Source: Blepharisma stoltei (Eukaryota; Ciliophora; Heterotrichea; Heterotrichida; Blepharismidae). From it: a DNA stretch of 64,000 bases. The stretch lies in contig CAJZBQ010000058.1 in the NCBI GenBank assembly GCA_914767885.1, forward strand, positions 941,501 to 1,005,500, given 5' to 3'. The notes under the pieces are model-generated. The model was not told where the DNA came from. It was given only the letters and a program-made list of their open reading frames with translations, and did no database searches. Shown piece by piece: positions 60,215 to 64,000 of this stretch. The first letter of the stretch is position 1. Each line of letters begins with the position of its first letter. The translations under genes were made by a program, and so were the position numbers.

Positions 60215-61963
60215 CTAAATTAAAAGGTTAAACTGACTATCACTCGCTCTCAGCTGCTTTTCCATATAAAGCGCTTGTAGAGCTAACATCTGCTTCATCA
60301 CCACGTCTAGCTTGCAGACTGCAAGCTCACTAAGATTGACAATATTCCTATTGACTACGTCTGCTGTGACTTCTCGTTGTGAAGGCATCAATAAGTACCC
60401 TAAAACGCTTTCTTCTGGCTTGTTATAGCATAAAAGTCCTATGATTTCCCAGACAAAAACAGATAAATCGACGTCTTTTCGGCAAAAAACAGTTTTTTCT
60501 CGGAAACTTGCGAGATATCTTTTGGCATAGTCTAAAGCGGTGTATGGCTCGCCTTTTTTAATTATTTCGATAAATTCTTGGACGTGGAGGCTTATAATGC
60601 ATTCTTCATTGGACTCAAGAGCAGGGTAGTTCATTACGATAAGGTCTCTGGCTTCTCTGATTAGGCCTTGCATTATTAATTGACGGATTTCTGAGCGGAT
60701 TTTGGTTTCTTCTAAGTTCTCGAGGGGGGGTTCAGGAATCTCAGGCTCTTCTATGACTGTTTCGTTGTTTTTCATGTAGAGGCTTGACAAGTCTATGCTG
60801 TTGCAACGGTCAAAGCTAAAAGTATCAGACATAGAATTTTGACGAGACCCAAATGGACTGGTTAGAGGGACTTTTATAGGGCTGACTGGCTCGACGTTTT
60901 GCATTATTTGACGTAAGCACTCTTCACAGATTTTTTGGGCTTTTTCACATTTTTCACATTCAGGGTTTATATCAATTGATCCAACTTTTTCTGAAACCCT
61001 CCCTGAGTAACTTCTCTGTTTGCTTAAAGAAACTGGTTCAGCTGCTGGTAGTTTTGGGTTTAAATTGGGGAAATTTAGCAGGGTTTGGTAGTAGCCATTG
61101 TATTTCAAATAATCGTGCACGAGCTCATGCAATTCAGAGCTTGATAATCTGTTTTGCATTAATTAAAAAAAAAATATTAATTCAGCAAGCATTTTTCTCT
61201 GAAAAATAATTTACCTTTTTGTTATTTTTATAAATTTTTTTATATTTTTATTATATATATTTTCAGATAAAACCTCGTTGTCTATTCTTGTCGCTTCTTT
61301 TACAGACAAAGAGTCTACATCATAAGTAAAAGGCCCTGAAAAATTAAATGTGACAGATTCTTGTGGGGTCAACAACGCCACAGCAGGATAATACTCAATA
61401 GGCTCAATCCCTTTAAACGCACTACCTAAAAATACCCCATTTTTGGTAAAAAAAATTTCTTGTGTGTCGAAAATAATTCCACATCCGATAACGTCGCCGC
61501 TGGCGAATTTTTGGCAGAAATCTCGACCTTGGGTTGAATTATGATACACTTTTCCGTCAGCTTTTATTCCGTAGGATCGCTTTGAGGCTCCTGGATATTT
61601 ACTGAGTTGAAAAGATTCGTCTATTAGACCGACATAAAGAGTAGGTCTTTGAAGAGTAAAATCAGAGACATTGAATAGGGAAATTTTATAAAAAAATAAA
61701 AAAAATTTTTAATTAAATTATTGAGGAATAATATTTATTTTCACTTCAAAATAGTAAACTGGAGAGGTGGGGGAAAGAGGTCGAATAGAATGGCTGCCCC
61801 TCACACACTATATAAGGCTTACAGCTATGTCTGCTAAATTTTGGCCTTTTCCTGTGTAAGTCACTGTCAGCCTGTCTTGGTGGATTTTTACATTTGAGCT
61901 GTTTTGAAGGTGAAGGCATGGGAGCTCTTCAGATTTGTTAGGTTGATGCATTTGGAAAAACAT
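60215..61963 (-). CDS. RanBP9/10-like SPRY-LisH-CTLH protein
   Basis: Scaffold of the GID/CTLH ubiquitin ligase class. The SPRY domain starts with VTYTGKGQNLADIA, VYYFEVKI and LYVGLIDESF, then FASGDVIGCGIIFDTQEIFF and TKNGVFLGSAF. The LisH motif is LSSSELHELVHDYLKYNGYY. The CTLH/CRA region includes IRSEIRQLIMQGLIREARDL, LHVQEFIEIIKKGEPYTALD and YAKRYLASF. A 15-nt intron lies at 61808-61822 and IESs at 61687 and 61160. The linker is Cys-rich (CEKCEKAQKICEECL). The start is MFFQMHQPNKSEEL at 61963; the stop is about 40 bp from the convergent MDH stop. Confidence 0.9.
61160..61255. other. IES, 96 bp
   Basis: TA at 61160-61161 and 61256-61257. Excision gives EVLSENI-MQNRLSSSELH, joining the SPRY and LisH exons. 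Confidence 0.82.
61687..61731. other. IES, 45 bp
   Basis: TA at 61687-61688 and 61732-61733. Excision gives YYFEVKIN-KISLFNVSDF in the SPRY domain. Confidence 0.65.
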
Positions 61964-62349
61964 TTTAGATTTGTAATTATTATATTAATGTGATATTTAA
62001 TGAAGCTTTATATAAGAAATAGGGATCTCTACAATTAAAAATCTTTTAAATTATGAAAATTATAGGTAATCACACTAAAATTATCCAAAATTTTATTTTT
62101 GTTATTTTTTGCTAAAATAATTCAAATTTCTTTATAATTCCAGTTAATTAGCCTTATATTTTAAATCTAGACTTACGGATTTTAAATTAATAAAATTTTT
62201 TAAAAATTAAACAATTGAGATCAGATCATAATGAAGGATTTCGGAAAAATGAAAATATCAGTAATAAATAGTAACTTATCCCTATTATAATCTAAAAAAT
62301 AAGTATAAATTAGTTTTTATAGTAAAACATAAGCAAAAATAGTGTAGAT
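61964..62349. other. Intergenic, nothing recognised
   Basis: AT-rich spacer between the 5' end of the RanBP9-like gene and the 3' end of the next reverse-strand gene. No features seen. Confidence 0.5.
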
Positions 62350-63180
62350 CTAATTAGTTTGGTGTTTACTGCTAGCTAGTCCTTTCCAAGCTGAGAAAAT
62401 CATTCTCATCACCATATTTCCTGTAAACCCATTACTTCTAACTTTTGTTATATAATTTCTATGTTTTCTCAAAGAAGTCAAGCACGGCTCTTTGCTAGCT
62501 TTTGGCTTTAAATTTTCATTTTTCTTACTCCCTCTCCGTGAGCGAGACTGGACTGAACCATTATGTCAGCCAAAGCTAGGCCGGTACTTTGGGCAATGAC
62601 CGAGGAAGACTTAGGCTAGATTCTGCCATTTTTAATAAAACTCTCCCATAAGGGCGGGTCAGTGGGATCGGTTTTCTGGGCCTATTTCCCTCCCTCCCCT
62701 CTCATGAACGAACAAAAAACATTGGAAAATCAGTATTTTTTCAGTAAAAAACTACGAGCAAAAAAATTTATTTTATATACAAATTTATAAAAAACTATTT
62801 TTCATATTTTTGTTATAATTAATATTTTAAAACATAAATTTTGCAATTTAATTAATTTTTTACTTTCCAATTTTGCAAATTGAATTTTTTTAAATTTCGA
62901 AGACAAATTTACTATAAAATTTATATATAAATTTTTTAAAAAAATTAACAAAGATATTTTTTATTCGGGGAAAGTTAAAATCTTCTCTGAACTTAAAGAA
63001 CAGTTTTTCAATATTTTTCTTTTTAAGATCGGGCTTCAAATCTACTGATCTTCTGAGATCTCTATGTGAGTATCTATCCGATTCTAATGGAATTAAGGTA
63101 GATCCTCCTCCAAATCTAGGGCTTTGAAGCACATAAGTTCCTCCTGAAAGCGTTCTATAATGTTTTTTATCATTAAAAAA
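62350..63180 (-). CDS. Unknown basic protein, 5' end unresolved
   Basis: Reading from about 63180 downward: NDKKHYRTLSGGTYVLQSPR, FGGGSTLIPLESDRYSHRDL, RRSVDLKPDLKKKNIEKLFF, then FPRIKN. After removal of the MITE-type insert at 62526-62954 it continues KKNENLKPKASKEPCLTSLR and FTGNMVMRMIFSAWKGLASS to TAG (62350-62352). It has no known domain. The start codon lies upstream, beyond the inverted-repeat element at 63190-63470, and I could not place it. Confidence 0.6.
62526..62954. mobile_element. MITE-type IES with GC-rich insertion, 429 bp
   Basis: The left end CTCCCTCTCCGTGAGCGAGA follows TA at 62526. Soon after comes unrelated GC-richer sequence (about 62551-62690), then a second MITE-like start CCCTCCCCTCTCATGAACGA. 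The right TA is at 62955-62956. Excision gives FPRIKN-KKNENLKPK. Confidence 0.7.
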
Positions 63181-63189
63181 AGAATATCA

Positions 63190-63470
63190 TTATAGTTAGT
63201 TAGACTGAATAGGTCCATATGTATGGCACTATGTCAAATGACTGTGTATATTTGAAAGTGCAGCATTTCCTAGGGTAAAATTTGATCGAAGAATTTTTGA
63301 TAGTAGGACATTTGACCAAAAAAACCATTAAATTTCGGACAAATGGCACACTATTTAAAATTTTTCGACCAAATTTTCTTCAATGAAATGACGCTATTAA
63401 AAGTATACGATCATTGAACCTGCACCCCATATGTATATATGGGCCTAGTAGTCTAACTGACTATAGCTAG
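63190..63470. mobile_element. Inverted-repeat element ~280 bp
   Basis: Arms TATAGTTAGTTAGACTGAAT and GGTCCATATGTAT pair with ATATATGGGCCTAGTAGTC and TAACTGACTATAGC. It likely interrupts the reverse-strand gene upstream of 63180. Confidence 0.6.
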
Positions 63471-63678
63471 CACTGAGCCAAATTTTTTTGCTTTTCTGCA
63501 AAATTAATGGGAGTTTTTTTTTTTTATTTCACTTATAACTTAGAGCCTTCTTTTTCTTATTATGTAAGCTTTTATTTTGGAATGGGCTCTTATGATATAA
63601 CTTTATGAGAATAACCTGCCACTATTTTTTGGGACACTCTAATTCTACTTGTAGACTTAAAATCCCTTAGAGAGTAGC

Positions 63679-63891
63679 TTATGTGCGAAGCAAGTTAGAA
63701 TTAATATCAAGGGCTATATTAATATTAGTCCGCACTATCTCTTTTTTAAAAAATTGTTTTTGTGAATACGAATGTAAGTACCCTTTATTATTGTGTCTAT
63801 TATCTTCAAACTCAAATCCTGAAGTATCGCATAACAACGGTGTATTTCCTCTAGAATGCTTTTGTAATGTATACTCCATTCTTAAAGGCAA
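63679..63891 (-). CDS. Possible 70-codon ORF or 5' exon
   Basis: MEYTLQKHSRGNTPLLCDTS continues GFEFEDNRHNNKGYLHSYSQ and ends at TAA. Its composition is protein-like and it sits upstream of the partial reverse-strand gene, so it may be that gene's first exon or a separate small gene. The joint could not be reconstructed. Confidence 0.3.
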   Translation of the reverse strand: MPLRMEYTLQKHSRGNTPLLCDTSGFEFEDNRHNNKGYLHSYSQKQFFKKEIVRTNINIALDINSNLLRT

Positions 63892-64000
63892 TTGCCCTGA
63901 TTTATGTATTTCTTTATAAAAATAATTCCTAATTTATTGGAAAGCCTTATAATAATTACATTATATATTTCTTTACTAGAGCTGGCAATTTTAAGGAATA

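Noticed and set aside
1-64000. CRISPR arrays, tRNA or rRNA genes, telomeric repeats
   Set aside because: No regularly spaced repeats, no cloverleaf with both boxes and no CCCTAA-type arrays were recognised by eye.
1-64000. Somatic (macronuclear) chromosome
   Set aside because: Many conserved housekeeping genes cannot be translated without removing TA-bounded inserts, which points to unedited germline DNA.

Overview
The window reads as germline (micronuclear) DNA of a heterotrich ciliate, most likely Blepharisma. Three things support this. (1) TGA is read as Trp throughout: conserved Trp codons in COX15, a RING-H2 domain, a CNNM transporter and a cytosolic carboxypeptidase are TGA, and every gene I could close ends in TAA or TAG. 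(2) Spliceosomal introns are 15 or 16 nt long. (3) Genes are broken by AT-rich inserts that lack splice signals. Removing each insert between two TA dinucleotides restores the frame and the family alignment, as expected of internally eliminated sequences (IESs). I placed about 40 short IESs (34-115 bp, most common at 72-76 bp) and many longer ones made of mobile elements.

Mobile DNA falls into several classes. The commonest is a terminal-inverted-repeat MITE whose ends contain ACTCCCCCTCCGTGAGTGAA. It resembles the Pogo-derived 'BogoMITE' that I recall from the published Blepharisma stoltei germline genome; that link is from memory. A second MITE family has ends like CTCCCCTTTAAATTGGAAC. About twelve SINE-like retroposons start near AAAATGGCGAC, end in copy-specific simple-repeat tails and are flanked by 10-18 bp target-site duplications. 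There are also two roughly 580-bp imperfect palindromes and several smaller inverted-repeat elements.

Layout: a truncated secreted protein (1-361, -); VWA protein, Ras-like GTPase, unknown protein, CNNM/DUF21-CBS transporter, unknown, COX15 and a membrane RING E3 (861-11955, +); ABCF3/GCN20-like ATPase (-); coiled-coil protein (+); polytopic membrane protein and C2H2 zinc finger (-); unknown, ELP1, HEN1 and SETD3-like methyltransferase (23864-33082, +); two unknown - strand proteins (33093-36609); a mobile-element-rich stretch (36.6-40.4 kb); a two-RRM protein; a short repetitive protein; a cluster of three paralogues (42.9-48.6 kb) combining Ulp1-like pseudo-peptidase, PWWP and TFIIS-type domains; CNDP-type M20 dipeptidase (-); RBR-type zinc protein (+); cytosolic carboxypeptidase (-); Nudix-ankyrin protein and malate dehydrogenase (+); RanBP9/10-like SPRY-LisH protein (-); and a partial unknown gene (-).

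The genes are mostly housekeeping and sit close together: ELP1 stops 8 bp before HEN1 starts, and the SET and HYLS1-like genes converge with 10 bp between stops. HEN1 may link to the window's own biology, because HEN1-type enzymes methylate the small RNAs that guide DNA elimination in other ciliates. The most unusual observations are IESs buried inside 15-nt introns, MITEs flanked by TG or TC instead of TA, and retroposons whose tails supply the TA sites needed for excision. All IES boundaries are inferred from frame and homology, not measured.
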